DNA from: Ottelia alismoides
Taxonomy: Eukaryota; Streptophyta; Magnoliopsida; Alismatales; Hydrocharitaceae
Assembly: GCA_037367405.1 (NCBI GenBank)
Contig: JAZKJV010011613.1
Span: 682,001 to 746,000 of the forward strand
Direction: 5' to 3'
DNA: 64,000 nucleotides
Part shown: piece after piece, positions 35,312 through 47,864 of the stretch
Layout: each line of letters begins with the position of its first letter
Position numbering within the stretch: the first letter of the stretch is position 1
Translations under genes and position numbers: made by a program
The notes under the pieces: model-generated
Databases searched by the model: none
Told to the model about the DNA's origin: nothing
What the model saw: only the letters and a program-made list of their open reading frames with translations

Positions 35312-38300
35312 TGATGAATCCACATTTCATCATCTTTATTCTATCATTTTGGCCTCAAAAACCTAGCAAATGCCTGTAAAAGCATTAAATAGAGCATATT
35401 AGCATTCATGCATGTGCATGTAATTAGTGTATAAAATACTGTAATTAAAGCCAAAATTATAGAATAAATAAAAGAAAAGAAAAAGAATAAAATATTGTAA
35501 ATATTTTATGACCTGAAACCCTGAGACCTAGGCAGCTTGATGAATAGGTCGAACAGAAATAAAGTAGGGGAGATAAGGGCTAAAAATACCTATTCATTTC
35601 CTTCATTCTTTATTAATTTTGGGACATATTTTTGGTTTCACTTTTTATACATCAAATAAAGAAACTTTGTATATGAAAGTTGTAGATAATTTAATAAAGA
35701 AAAATACAAAATTGATTTCACTGAAAAATCATGTACAGATAAATTGTTATGGTCTGAATAAAAATCCAGAATCCCAACTTCCCAGACCCGTATCTCACAA
35801 ATGAAAACTCCAAATGCAGCAAACTCCACCTTTAATTGTATATAGAATAAAATAAGCTATTTAATGGCAGTGGTTTCGCATTTGGCAGAGCTACGGTTTG
35901 AAAGTTGAGTTTTGGACCCTCATTGTATACTTGTACAGATTAAAATATTCAATTTATTATTTATTCATTATTTTTGTATTTTTATATTTTTTTGTAATTT
36001 TTTAAATATTACTTATAATAATTATGTATATTAAAAATCAGACTAAAAACCTAAAAAAACATAAAATAAAATATGTATGTATAAAATACATAGGTATTAT
36101 ACCTATATATATACCTATATATAACAAAATTATATTTTATTAAATATACAAAATAATTCAGAAAATAAAATAAAAATATAATTAAGTGTATAAAAGTATT
36201 TAATAATTTTATAAAATACTAAATAAAAATAAATTAATTAAAATCACAAAATAAAAATAAAAGAATAAAATATATAGATATTATACCTATAAGGGCTATA
36301 AAAAGTAAGTTGTAAAAATTATACATCGTAAAAATAATTAAAAATCAGAATCAAATATTACGTTAAATAACAAACATTTTTTGTTTTATACCCAAAATTT
36401 AATTCGTTTATCTTCTATTTTTAATTGAATTACTAATTCTTTTTCCAGGGATTTTTCCTGATTGGTCCACGTGGACCAATCGGGGGACAGTCAAAGTTGA
36501 CCTTGGTCAACTAGCTGTCCTAGCCCTGTGACCTTCTTAGAGGCATCGTTTTTTTTCACCTTTGACGATATTTCGAGGCTTGACCTTTCACCCATTCACG
36601 ATAGTCTCTTCTTGACTTTTGCTCGCACATGATCGAGGATTCACGGCCAGGTGAAACCTCGGGGTATGGAGCATCGATTAACCTGATGATCCTTGGTCTT
36701 TGGACCACCCCAGTCATCAAGTCAAAGCTCTTAAAACTAAACCTCCGACTTCCATTCAAAAATTGAACCGCAAATCATCCAGATTTTCCCCCCTTGGACC
36801 CGCTCGAGCTTCCTGGAGGTGACAGCTCCACGTTCTCTTCTTCAAGGCGGCGGATCGACACGATCTGGGCGTGTTCCACCCCTACCTCCGGTGACCTTCC
36901 CGTCGAGGTACTTCAACCTCTGGTACCCCCCTTGAGGTGTTTATTCACTCCATTTTTGTTCTCGTTTCATTCCTTGTAGTCTTAGGATCATTTAGGTCCC
37001 CGTTTCGTTTCCCATCCTCCATCGATTCGCTCAATCGAGTTCCCTCACCGGAGCAAGCTCCGGCGAGCATCGAAATCGTTGTTCACCCCTTGTGAGAACC
37101 CCTTGGAGGTCGAGGCATTTTGCCCTCGCCTACATTGACCATTTTGGCAGTTGCAGGAGCTCAAAAGACCACCGCGAAGGGTCGATTTTGGAAAGCCAAA
37201 GGTACCTGGGCCGCCATTCTTCCTGGGCTTCGCCGTGGAGCGTCAGTGCCTCTCGAGCCATTTTGGCTCCGCTGGTGGACTCAGGACTCTTCCAGGCTGC
37301 GTTTGGGACCTTCTGCGACGAAGACGAAGGCTGGAGCAACCCCCCAGCATCGATTGAAGTTCGTCGGAGGATGGGTTCTTCCTTGTTCTTGCAGGAAGGT
37401 CCCCAGCCGTCCGATCGAGCTCCATCCCCAGGAGCTACAGCCATCGTCGGATCTTCTGCGCCCCGGCAGTTCGATCACCCGACCATCTTCTAATCTTGGC
37501 CGTTGGAACGCGAAGTGTCATCGGAGGCCCTCGAGCGGACACGTGTCAAGTTGATGCATCTGAGCCATCCGCCAGCGCCTTAGCGTGGGAATTTTGCAAG
37601 TATACCCGCGCTTCTTTTTGTAATTTCGTTTTAGTCCAGAAACTTTCATTGGTAGTTTAAAATATTTTGTAACATTAATAATTAGGCCCTTGAACTTTCA
37701 ATATTTGCGTTTAGGTCCTCGGCCACGTCACCTCACGTGACCAGTTCACGTGAGGTGCTGGGCTTTTTGCAGTGAGACCCTTGGCCATTTTAGCATTTCG
37801 ATTTAGTCTAGTAACTTTTATATCACGTGTAATTATTTCTGGGATATTTGCATTCAGACCCCCAAGGTTTAAGAAATTACAGTTGGGTCCTTCCCAGGCG
37901 CGTGCAAGTCACACGCCCTGGTGGACATTTTGCACCTGTACCCGTGCGAGTTTGGTTATTTGTGATTGGTCCTTTAAATTAATTATTCAGTGTAATATTT
38001 TGTTGGAAAATTGCATGTTTGCCCCTGGATGTTCTGATATTTGCACTTATACCCCTGTCAAGCACATATTTTTGCTTGTTTAATCCATTTATTTAAGGCA
38101 TCATTTTAATTCGAAAAATTCCCAAAAATTTAACTTAAGCTCCTGCTAACTTGCACTTCCACGTTATACTTTTGCGTTTTGTTTTTGTTGCATTTTATTA
38201 TTTATTAAAAATCAAAAACATGCATTTTATCTACTGTCTAGCCTAGAAAATACCAAAAAATTATTAAAATACCAAGAAAAATTCCAAAAAAAATTACCTA

Positions 38301-39149
38301 CTGTCTAATTTAGTCTATTTTAGTATCAGTCCAAAAATCACTAAAAATTTCAAAAGAAAAACCTTAAAAATTCGAAAATACCTAAAAACTTCAAAAAATT
38401 CTAAATAAATCTAGAAAAATTAAAAAAATAAAATCCCAGGTCCTATAGGTTCTTTTTTTTATTTTCTTTATTTTAAAATTAGTTTGGAAAAATTTTGTAG
38501 TTGTTTGATATTTTTCATTCTTATTTTACCTTCCACCAGTGATTTATTCCCTGATTTCCTTTATTTTGCCTTTTAAAAATTTCAAAAATATTCTGAAAAT
38601 CACCCAAAAATCACAAAAATAGTAAAAATTTCTAAAAAGACTAAAAAGATTTTATCCCCTAATTTTTGACTATTTTCCCCCATTTTTATAAATATTTTAT
38701 CACCTCTTTTATTATATAGTTTATATATTCCAATATTGAAAAAGAAAATAAAAAATATAAAATATAAAAAGAAAATAAAAAATTAGAAAATTGAAAATCA
38801 AAATACAAAATTAAAAATAAAAAAATTAAAAAATTAAAAATTAAAAACCCACAAAAACAGTTACCTTTGCATAATGTAGACAATCACATCACATTTACGC
38901 ACACACACACACACTTGTGGATCTACCCTACTTGCTCCATGTGTTCGAACTCTCTACGTACTTGCTTCTATACATCATTTATGTAGAGTTAAAAATAAAT
39001 TTTAACTTCACATCTGCTTGTCATTTCTTGATATCTTTAGTGTGGGTTAATTGTTGATTAAATACGAGGATCACTGAGGGTCGCCGCAGCGACACGATTA
39101 TCTCCGCCTTGTGAGAGATAATTAGACCCCTTGATTTTTGTGTTAATCA
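35312..39149 (+). repeat. G1 5' LTR (3838 bp)
   Basis: Starts TGATGAATCC and ends GTTAATCA, two bases before the PBS. AT-rich tracts at 35900-36430 and 38090-38870 flank a GC-richer block (36440-37560). Contains a G-box palindrome (36460-36481), inverted CACGTGA pair near 37732-37757, and a CA run near 38899-38914 that is shorter in the 3' LTR. Overlapping frames at 36794-37554 on both strands are broken or altered in the other LTR and are not taken as genes. Confidence 0.95.
36460..36481. promoter_or_regulatory. G-box palindrome in G1 5' LTR
   Basis: Perfect 22 bp palindrome with core GGTCCACGTGGACC, 1148 bp from the LTR start. CACGTG is the plant G-box bound by bHLH and bZIP factors. Related palindromes lie at 51329-51356 and 60104-60131. 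Confidence 0.6.
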
Positions 39150-39151
39150 AA

Positions 39152-39169
39152 TGGCGCCGTTGCCGGGGA
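39152..39169 (+). other. G1 primer binding site, tRNA-Asp type
   Basis: TGGCGCCGTTGCCGGGGA, two bases after the 5' LTR end. This is the standard Athila/Tat primer site. Confidence 0.96.
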
Positions 39170-40913
39170 GCAACAGCGAGTAGATCACATTTTTCTTTGA
39201 TTGTGTTTGTTTGTCTACCATTGCTTCATTTTATCTCTCTTCTATTTTTGATATATATTGTTTAGCTTTCTGACCACTCTTTTTCTTGTCTTCTTGCGAG
39301 GGACCGTGAAGCGAGGTGGATCGCCTAGGGGATCCGGAGCAACCTTGGGAAGCGGAGCCGGCTTTTCTTAAGCCAAGCCGGCAGGAGAGAGCGGGAGACT
39401 TGAGAGAGAGTGCTAGAATATTTTGCATTTTATTTCTGTGAGAGAGAGATTTATAAATTTGTAATAATACAGGACTTGGATACTCAGACACTCCGGGCCT
39501 AACTTCCAGGTGTTTGTTCACCTGGGGGCCCACCGCAGTTTTCTCCGTGTTTCTCGACTGTCATTTGCCGGTTTTGTTTTCATTTTTCATTTCTTTTGTG
39601 GATTGAGCCCTTAGTTCTAGGCTTTTGCTTGATCAATTAGATTAGGTCCAAACACACTAATAACCTTTGCATGCACCTATAGATCGTATTTGGACTTAGT
39701 TTAATTAAACAGTTAATCATTAGTCTTCGATCCGCGATGCCGCGAGCTCATCCCGCCAAGCGCTTCTCCTGAACTTGATGTGTCGAGAGGAGGAGGGGTG
39801 AGCCTAGACCGGACCTTAGGATTGGAGATTGGTGGTTGACTTGTGGTTCTTCACGTAGCAATTGCCTGCTTAGGACGATTTCCGCTTGCATATCGGCATA
39901 TAGACTAGGTTTATAAATTTCTGCTTTGCATCCCGCATGGAGAGAGCTGGAGGCGCTGTAAGTCTTCTTACTTAGCATTCATTATTTAGGCACAAAGGTG
40001 AGATTTCCATCTTGGTGCTGACTTGCACGGCTTTTCCGACTCTTTTCTCCCTCTATTTTTGGATAAAGTAGGAATCAAGAAAATACAAAAATCGTTAGGC
40101 GCTTGTTTGAATCTACTCAAAAGAAGCGATAACACCAAAAAAATTAAATAAGGGACTGCTAAGAAAACCTTGACCCAAAATAAAATTGGTAATTGGATTC
40201 ATTGATTGGGGAGAGCAACACCCTCACTTGTTTTCAGGTTGCATGGGAAGGTCTCCTTCCAAGTGAGTTGAGTGCTTCATAAGGATTAGAGCCAAAACCC
40301 AGCTTGTGGCTGCCTTGTGTATCGCCTGGATTTCCGAAGTATTGGCGCTACTATCGTACATAGGCGAGTAGGTCTTGGTCATCAGTGGTGACTCACTATT
40401 GTGTGTGCATCGACCTTGTCTGAAGTACCGAGCATAGGCCACGCCTTCACGGGTGTGTCTGTCTCACCGTCTGCGTCCGAGTAGGATCTTGCACGCTCAC
40501 GGGTGATTCCGTTGCGAGCGAGGTCTGAAGTATCGGTTTCGCCTATCGGCTTCCTCCCTCTTCTTCTTTGGCTAAGTAGGGATCCAGGAAGGTTTACAAG
40601 GACCTTAAAAAGCGGAAGCTACATGTTACACAGGAGGAGGACAAGTACGGGAATACTTTTCCGGCAGTACTCTCTCTCCTTTAGGCATAGCGCTCTAAGG
40701 ACTCGTTATAAGATAAATTCCTGAATCAAGCTAAAATTGACAAGATAAAAGCCAAACCTTCACGGCTTCATGTGTTGAGTTGGTGAATCCCTTTGATTTG
40801 TGTTTGATTGCTAGTTATATTTAGGTCAAGATAAAAAAACACAGCACAATTGTGCGCAATTTTGCTTCTCCCTTCTTTCTTCTACATTCACCTTGCTCTA
40901 CCCAATAATCAAG
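39170..40913 (+). other. G1 5' leader, noncoding (about 1.75 kb)
   Basis: Lies between PBS and gag. Short frames on both strands (39231-39533 minus, 39748-39978 minus, 40224-40442 minus, 40503-40724 plus) have no recognisable motif. GGGGAGAGCAACACCCTCAC near 40208 and GAGTTGGTGAATCCC near 40777 are shared with the non-autonomous element at 25786-33907, so parts of the leader are conserved and may hold packaging or dimerisation signals. Confidence 0.75.
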
Positions 40914-42990
40914 ATGATGGGACGGAGGTCTCTTAGGCCGACTCTGTCGGCACCACTATCCAACACTCCTCCTCATTCATCTAGGACGACCTCGGAGAGT
41001 CCACTCTCCGAGCCTAAGTTTATTTCCACCATGTTCCCCCTCGACCACCCTTCTCATTCCCCTTCCATCAGTCCAAGAGTCTCAGAATTTAATGCATCGC
41101 AAAGCTCAGATCATTTGACGGCACCTGAGATGGGTTCTTTTGCTTTTTCAGAGAACCCAGACATGGCTTATAGAGGAGAGCATCCAGATGACCATGATCA
41201 CCCGCCATTCTTCCTTGATCAAGCCACCATCAACAATTCCTTGCTAGCATCCCTGGAGACAATGTAGAGACAGATCCGTGACCAGGGAATCTTTATGGGT
41301 GACCTCATGCGAGAGATCGCGCAAATGCGCGAGAACAGACCTGGGGGCGGTGGCGGTGGTGGTGGAGGAGATATTCCAGTTGTAGAAAATCAGGGAGGAG
41401 AACCAAACCAAGAGAGGTCGCTGCAGACTATCATGAGGGAATTACATAATCCAGCAGCATCCCTCACTCATCGGTGGATCTGACTCCCTGCCATCCTTGG
41501 AGACTTCGAGCTTCGGCCCCACACTATTCAGCTTCTGCCCAAATTCCAAGGGATGCCGACCGAAGAGCCACACCTCCACCTCCAAGAATTCAAAATGATT
41601 TACAGCACAATCCATGATAGGTTGGTGACCGAGGACACGATCAAGATGATCGCCTTCCCTTTCTCCTTGGTTGACAGAGCCGCATACTGGCTCAAACACT
41701 TGGGGCAATTCGTCGATACTTGGGCAGATCTCCAGACTGCATATTTGAACAAATATTACCCTCTCGGCCAAACGAATGCATCTAGAACCATGATCAGCAA
41801 CTTCGTCATGATCCCAAATGAACAATTCCATGAAGCCTGGGATCGATTCAGAGAGCTCATCGACCAGTGTCCACCCCATGACATATCAAAGCCCAATCTA
41901 GTGCAGAGTTTCTTTTGTGGGCTAACACCGGAGCTGCAGGGGCTTGTTAATGCCTCTTGCGGTGGGTCCTACTTTTCCAAGGGTGAGGATGATGTTTGGG
42001 TCATCTATGAAGGCATGGCAGAGAATTCAACCGTCATGGCCCAAGCCTGCGTCTACACACAACAAAAGCCCCCACAAGGAGCGGGATCATTTCATAGGAT
42101 CGCCCTCATCGATGCCGGTCCTCACACTTCGTCGGCAACCGCAGCCCAAGCCGAATCAGCCGCAGCCGACATGGGCATAATCAGTGAGAAACTGGACCAT
42201 CTCGAGATACTCGAGAAGAAGTAAATGCAAGGCATGGCCCAGATAGACCAAATTACCAAGACCATGAGTGACATGAAGACGCAGATCCTTTGCGTCCAGG
42301 AGGCACAGACTTCTTCCCAGCAGCCTCCCAGGTCACGTGCTGATCCGAGCAGTAGCAACTCATCCCAACCATGTGCCTCGTACCGCCAGGTTAACCACAT
42401 CCAGGCAGAGCCGGTCCCGTTGCTACAGTATTACCCAGCGCAGCCGCCATCTCAGGACACTCAGATGGTGGTCTACCAGCCGGAGCAGCCACTAGCAGTT
42501 CTACCCCCACCTTCCTTCGAGCAGGAACCGTTGATGGAAATCAATGGGATTTGGTACGACAGGTACCCTCAACCCGGGATTCGTCGCGATCACCCCGGAT
42601 TCCGTTGGGGCAACGGTGGCTCCTCATCTCAGCAGCATCCTCCTGCCCAAGGACAGCAAAACTGCCAGCCACAGCAGCAGCAGCAGCCCCAGTACGCAAA
42701 ATAGCAATACCAGCAGGGTCCTCGTCCCGCCTATCAGGGACAGCAGTGGAGGCTGTGTCAGCAGCCTTATCAGTCTTACCCCCATCCTCCCCAGTACCAA
42801 CAGCAGCAACAACAACAACCTCATTTCCAGCCGAGAAACCCATCCGGTTCTCAGGCCCCCGCTTTTGAGAACCCAGCTCTCGATGACCTTGCCCGCTTGC
42901 TCTCCGAACAGCGAGCATCCTTCCGGCAAGAAATGGATGAGTTCCGGCAGGAGATGAGGGAGATCATCAAAGGCAAGGCCGCCATACCAG
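40914..42990 (+). pseudogene. G1 gag, four in-frame stops
   Basis: The first ATG in frame is at 40914 (MMGRRSLRP). The N-terminal third is Ser/Pro-rich, followed by a Gly run (41343-41370) and the conserved Athila/Tat gag core at about 41490-42040: EEPHLHLQEFKMI, IKMIAFPFSLVDRAAYWLKH, LNKYYPLGQTNASR, HEAWDRFRELIDQCPPHDI, LVQSFFCGLTPELQGLV. A Gln-rich tail (42640-42830) has QQQQ runs; no CCHC zinc knuckle was seen. Stops lie at 41265, 41481, 42222 and 42702, all in one frame, so the ancestral gene was a single open frame. Each can be explained by one C-to-T change; at 41481 a relative (9221-10084) still has Arg. Gag would build the particle. Confidence 0.92.
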
Positions 42991-44243
42991 CTCAGATTGA
43001 ACCGAATCCGAACAATCTGAAAAGAAAGTATGAGCAGGTAGAGTTTACAGAGGATACCTCTCCTAGTGATTATTTGAGTGACATATCTTCTTCTTTATAT
43101 GATGCTGATTTTGTGACAACTAGGAGCGGTAAGATGCCAGCCGACGGCGCCTCATCTGAGCGACAGCAACAAGCAGCATCAGGAGCGCCAGATGAGCAGA
43201 GTAGCGGTGCTGATGCCGCTGATGATGTTGAAGACGATGGTGCTGATGCCACTAATGATGGAGTTCCAGACGACGGTACTGAGGCCGTCGAGATACCAGA
43301 TGCAGACGGTGGTGCTGATGCCACCATTTTAGATGCAGAGTTAGAGTGCGGTGCTGATGCTGCGAAGACAGGTGTCGGTGGTGGTACTGAGGCCACCACA
43401 TCTACTTTTGTTGAGCTTCCTTCTGTGGTGTTACCACCTTTTGTATCTATGGACTGTGGTAACAACAAAAAGCACAAAAATATGAATAAAGGAAAGGTTT
43501 CTGTTCAAATTGCGGATCCATATGTGTTGAATGATGATGATTGTATGGATTCTATTCCTTCACAGACACAGGGACCTATTCCTAGTCCTCCATCTGAGGA
43601 GGCCCCTACCATCCCCTTCCCTGAAGCACTCCGCCGGGGGAAGGGGAATAAAAAAGAAAATCAAAAAAAGAACCAGCAGGTAGAGTTCGGCAACCAAATG
43701 ATTGACAGATTCCACATTCAGCTGACTCTACGGGAAGCATTTGAGCATATCCCCTTCTTCAAAAAGAACTTGAAAGAGACTACTACTGTCCGCAGGAAGA
43801 AGAGGTACAGAGATCAAATCCATATGCTCACTCATGACACTTGCTGCACCATACAGAACACATTGCCAGCCAAGAGACCTGATACAGGAGCTTCCTATGT
43901 CAGATGTGAGATTCAGGAGCAGCGGTTCGATCGTACTCTATTAGACAACGGCTCTTCTATCAACCTCCTTCCGACAGCCTTACTCAGCCGATTCGAGTTT
44001 GGTCCTCTTCTTCGGAGTAGGACGGTCCTTCAGTTTGTTGATAGGTCGATTAAGAGGCCGAAGGGGTTGTTGAAGGATGTGGTCGTTACCATTCAGGGCC
44101 TGAAATTCCCCGTGGACTTTGTTGTATTGGACATGGAGATCCCTGAATCGGTAACCGATGCCCCCATCATACTTGGACGCCCATTTATGGCCACTGCCAA
44201 GGCGGTATCCGACATGACAGTGGGACGATGTGTTTCCGCGTAG
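42991..44243 (+). pseudogene. G1 linker and aspartic protease
   Basis: Continues the gag frame without a stop to 44241. Residues encoded at 43140-43400 form an acidic low-complexity insert of repeated GADA/GTEA units. A Lys-rich stretch follows (43640-43680). The protease lies at about 43880-44200: LLDNGSSINLLP at about 43938-43973, with the catalytic Asp codon at 43944, and later IILGRPFMATAKAV (about 44167). Active-site DNG is unusual: most retroelement proteases have D-S/T-G and Athila often DLG. Near 44226 the frame shifts by one base (lost base), after which pol continues in the next frame. Confidence 0.88.
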
Positions 44244-46465
44244 AGGGCGAGAGCATACAAATAGAAACGATCGACAAGACCAGAGCGAGAGAATTAGAAT
44301 TCTCAGAGCAGTCCAGTGATATTGAGCAGACGACAGAGGAAGAGCTAGACATCCACCAGGAGGGCGACTTCGTGATGACCGATGATGAATCCATTTGGAC
44401 TAATCCTGTAGCACAGAATCTCGCCATGCCTACTGATTCACTATATTTAAAGCTTATGGCAGTCGAGAGCCTGGAAAGCACACCCCTGGATGAGGATATC
44501 ATTGAGGCTGACAGTGTTGGGACAAGTGGTGCTGATGATTTTCAATCTTGTTCATCTTCTTCTTATCCCTCAGATTCAGACATTGATTGGGATGATTTTG
44601 ATGACTATTTGCCTTATCTGATTCCTTCTGAGCCAACAACCATGACAGAGTGCGAGCCAGTGCAGTTTATTGACGATTCAGCAGGCCGCCCTTCGTCAGA
44701 GATTTATGCAGAGCGAGAGTTCTCACATGCAGACCTGGTCGCCGTTACACAGACATATCAGAAGCCAGATCTGCCACCTCCCAGTTGTCCAGAACTGAAG
44801 CCTCTGCCGCCGTCGCTGAAGTATAGATTCCTTGCGAGTGAGCCAGATATGCACCCAGTCATTATCTCAGCAGGTTTGACTGGAGAGCAAGAATCTCGTC
44901 TGATGGAGGTTCTTGAGAGAAACCGCAAGGCGATAGGATGGAGTATAGCTGATCTCCAGGGGATTAGTCCGGCACTGTGCTCCCACCACATCTATCTTGA
45001 GGATGACGCTAGGCCGTCGCGTGAGTTCCAACGACGGTTGAACCCGAATCTTCGAGATGTAGTCATGAAAGAAATATCGAGGTGGTGGAGCATCAATTTT
45101 ATCTACCCCATCTCCGACTCCAAATGGGTTAGTCCGCTACATGTGGTGCCTAAGAAGACGGGTATCACTACAGTTGTGAATGAGTCTGGAGAGGAGATCG
45201 CTACCCGAGTACCCACTTCTTGGAGGGTCTGTGTGGACTATAGACGATTGAATGAGGTCACCAAGAAGGATCACTTCCCGCTGCCATTCATTGATCAGAT
45301 TATCGAGCGGCTAGCTGGGAAGAGTCATTATTGTTTCCTTGATGGGTACTCCAGCTATAATCAAGTGGCCATTGCGCCCGAAGACCAGGAGAAAACGACA
45401 TTCACCTGTCCGTTTGGGACGTATGCTTTCAGACGGATGCCCTTTGGTCTATGTAACGCTCCGGCGACATTCCAAAGGTACATGTTGTCCATTTTCTCGG
45501 ACATGGTGGGTGACTGTTTGGAGGTCTTCATGGATGACTTCTCGGTCTATGGCCACGGGTTCGATGCTTGTCTTGACTGACTAGACCGTGTGCTTCAGCA
45601 CTGTATTGAGGTCAATCTTGTCTTGTTCTGGGAGAAGAGTCACTTCATGGTGACTCAAGGGACGGTCCTTGGTTATATCATCTCCAACAGGGGCATGGAG
45701 GTCGCTCTGGCCAAGGTGGATATCATTAGAAAACTCAATCCACTATCAAATTTGCGTCAATTGCGGTCTTTTCTGGGGCATGTTGGTTTCTACCGACGGT
45801 TCATTCAGGACTTCAGTCGGATTGCTCGACCGCTTACTGACCTGTTGATGAAAGACACCGAGTTCATTGTAGATGATAAGTGTCTTGTGTCCTTTGAGAC
45901 TCTCAAAGGTATGGTTGTTTCGGCTCCTGTCCTTCAGCCACCCGATTGGTCTCTCCCATTCGAGATCATGACGGATGCTTCAGATTTTGCCGTTGGGGCT
46001 GTGCTTGGACAGAGGAGGGATGGATTGTCGTTTGCCATTCACTACGCCAGCCGGACTTTGGATGCCGCTCAGCGAAATTACACTGTGACTGAGAAAGAGA
46101 TGCTGGCCGTAGTCTTTGCTTTGGATAAGTATCGATCTTATATTCTCGGATCTAGAGTGACAATTTACACCGATCACACCGCCATCCGGTACTTAATGGC
46201 CAAGAAGGATGCCAAAGCACGCCTTACCAGATGGATCCTTCTACTCCAGGAATTTGATATTGAGATTAAGGATAAGACTGGAGTCAAGAATGTGGTGGCG
46301 GATCATCTCTCCCGTTTGGAGAACCTTCAGGAATCTAAGCCCAGCGCACCTATCACCGAGACGTTTCCAGATGAGGTGATCTTGGCTATCACCTCGCTCC
46401 CGTGGTATGCTGACATTGTGAACTATCTTGTTGCCAAGACGGTCCCACAAGGTTGGCCCAGGTAG
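44228..46465 (+). pseudogene. G1 reverse transcriptase and RNase H
   Basis: After an acidic linker, RT spans about 45000-45700: YPISDSKWVSPLHVVPKK, WRVCVDYRRLNEVTKKDHFP, FPLPFIDQIIERLAG, KTTFTCPFGTYAFRRMPFGL, and the catalytic FMDD box at 45527-45538. The KDHFPLPFIDQ and GYSSYNQVAIAPEDQEKT runs are characteristic of the Athila group. RNase H follows at about 45960-46310 with its acidic residues in place ([29 protein letters not shown]) and ends near [14 protein letters not shown] at 45578 lies just after the RT palm and a TAG at 46463 before integrase; both fit CGA or CAG changed by C-to-T. Core catalytic residues are otherwise intact. Confidence 0.95.
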
Positions 46466-47681
46466 AAGCTCGAGACCTTCCTGGCGAAGGCCAAGCTTTA
46501 CTATTGGGAGGATCCCGTCCTTTATCATGAAGGAGGGGATAGTATCTGGAGGAGGTGCATTCCTCAAGAAGAGCATCATAGCGTCCTCACATACTGCCAC
46601 AAGCTTGAGGCAGGAGGACATCATTCTAGAAAAAGGACAACACAAAAGGTGCTTCAATCCGGCCTATGGTGGCCTACTCTCTTCAAGGATTCTGATGAGT
46701 TCGTGAAAAGATGTACTGACTGTCAGAAAATGGGAACCTGCGGACAGAGAGACATGATGCCCATGCAACCCATTCACTTTGTGAGGTTTTTGATGCATGG
46801 GGGATTGATTTCATGGGCCCATTTCCTAAGAGTCAGGGGTTTGAGCACATTTTGCTCGCTGTAGATTATGTCAGCCGATGGGTTGAGGTCATCCCCGCCT
46901 GAGCCGCAAATGCTAAAACCGTGTGCAAATTTTTGAGGAAAAATATCATTTCACGGTTCGGGGTACCTAGAGTCTTGATTTCAAACGGGGGGTCTCATTT
47001 CATCAATGACAAGGTTAGGGCCCTCGCAGACGAGTTCAGCATTGACCATCGGGTTACCATGCCATATCACCCTCAGACGAATGGTCTTGCTGAAGTATCG
47101 AACCGGAAGATAAAGACTATCCTGCAGAAGGTTGTCCGCCCAGACCGAAAGGATCGGTCACAGCTTTTGGATTCGGTCTTGTGGGCCTACCGGACTTCTT
47201 TCAAGAATCCATTGGGGACATCTCCCTTTCGTCTCGTCTATGGCAAGACGTGCCATCTTCCTGTGGAAATCAAGCACAAGTCACTATGGGCAGTAACTGA
47301 GTTATTATTGGCTCCCGAGAGTATAGGAGATCAGCGGAGAGCAGAGTTGGCAGCCCTGGAGGAACTGAGAGATACAACCTTTTCTAGCAGCCTACAATAC
47401 AAGGAGAAAGTGAAGACATGGCACGATTCTCACATCAGCCATAAACAGTTTGAGCTAGATCAGAGAGTATGGTTGTTTGATTCCAGGCTGAAATTATTCC
47501 CAGGAAATTATAGAGCAAGTGGAAAGTTCCATATATGGTCAGGAAGGTACATGACAATGGCAGTATTGACATATCTGAACCGTCATCTTCCTCTACCTTC
47601 CGTGTCAATGGTCAGCGCCTGAAATTATATCTAGATCATGACCCGCCGACCATTGACGTTGCCCCCATTCTTCTGGTATGA
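46466..47681 (+). pseudogene. G1 integrase, decayed
   Basis: The HHCC zinc-binding domain is at about 46590-46724 (YCHKLEAGGHH ... CTDC). The core domain reads [16 protein letters not shown] with the first Asp kept, then LISNGGSHF at 46975-47001, where the second catalytic Asp is Asn (AAC at 46984-46986). The Glu region NGLAEVSNRKIK is kept. A TGA at 46900 and frameshifts near 46783 and 47525 break it. After the last shift the C-terminal end runs to the stop at 47679-47681 (FRVNGQRLKLYL). The Asp-to-Asn change alone should block strand transfer. Confidence 0.93.
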
Positions 47682-47864
47682 GATGTGTTCTTTGACTCAT
47701 ATCATCTGCATCTCGTACATGGTGATCACTTCCATCTTCCGTTGTATAGATCCATCTGTCTATATCACTCTTTCATCTGTTGATTTCTTTTCTTCTTTTC
47801 TTCTTTTCCTTTTCTATCTTCTTTATCTATCAAAAAGGTATCGCCCCTTGTTGTCAGTTTTCTG
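47682..47864 (+). other. G1 spacer after pol
   Basis: Noncoding CT/T-rich stretch between the pol stop and the first hairpin module. The 77-codon frame starting at 47638 is a shadow of the pol end. Confidence 0.6.

Noticed and set aside
37092..37554. Frames of 103-144 codons on both strands in the G1 5' LTR
   Set aside because: The 3' LTR counterparts at 51979-52362 are shifted or shortened, the strands overlap, and no motif is present.
39152..39169. tRNA gene at the PBS
   Set aside because: Only 18 bases match a tRNA 3' end; no cloverleaf around it. It is a primer binding site.
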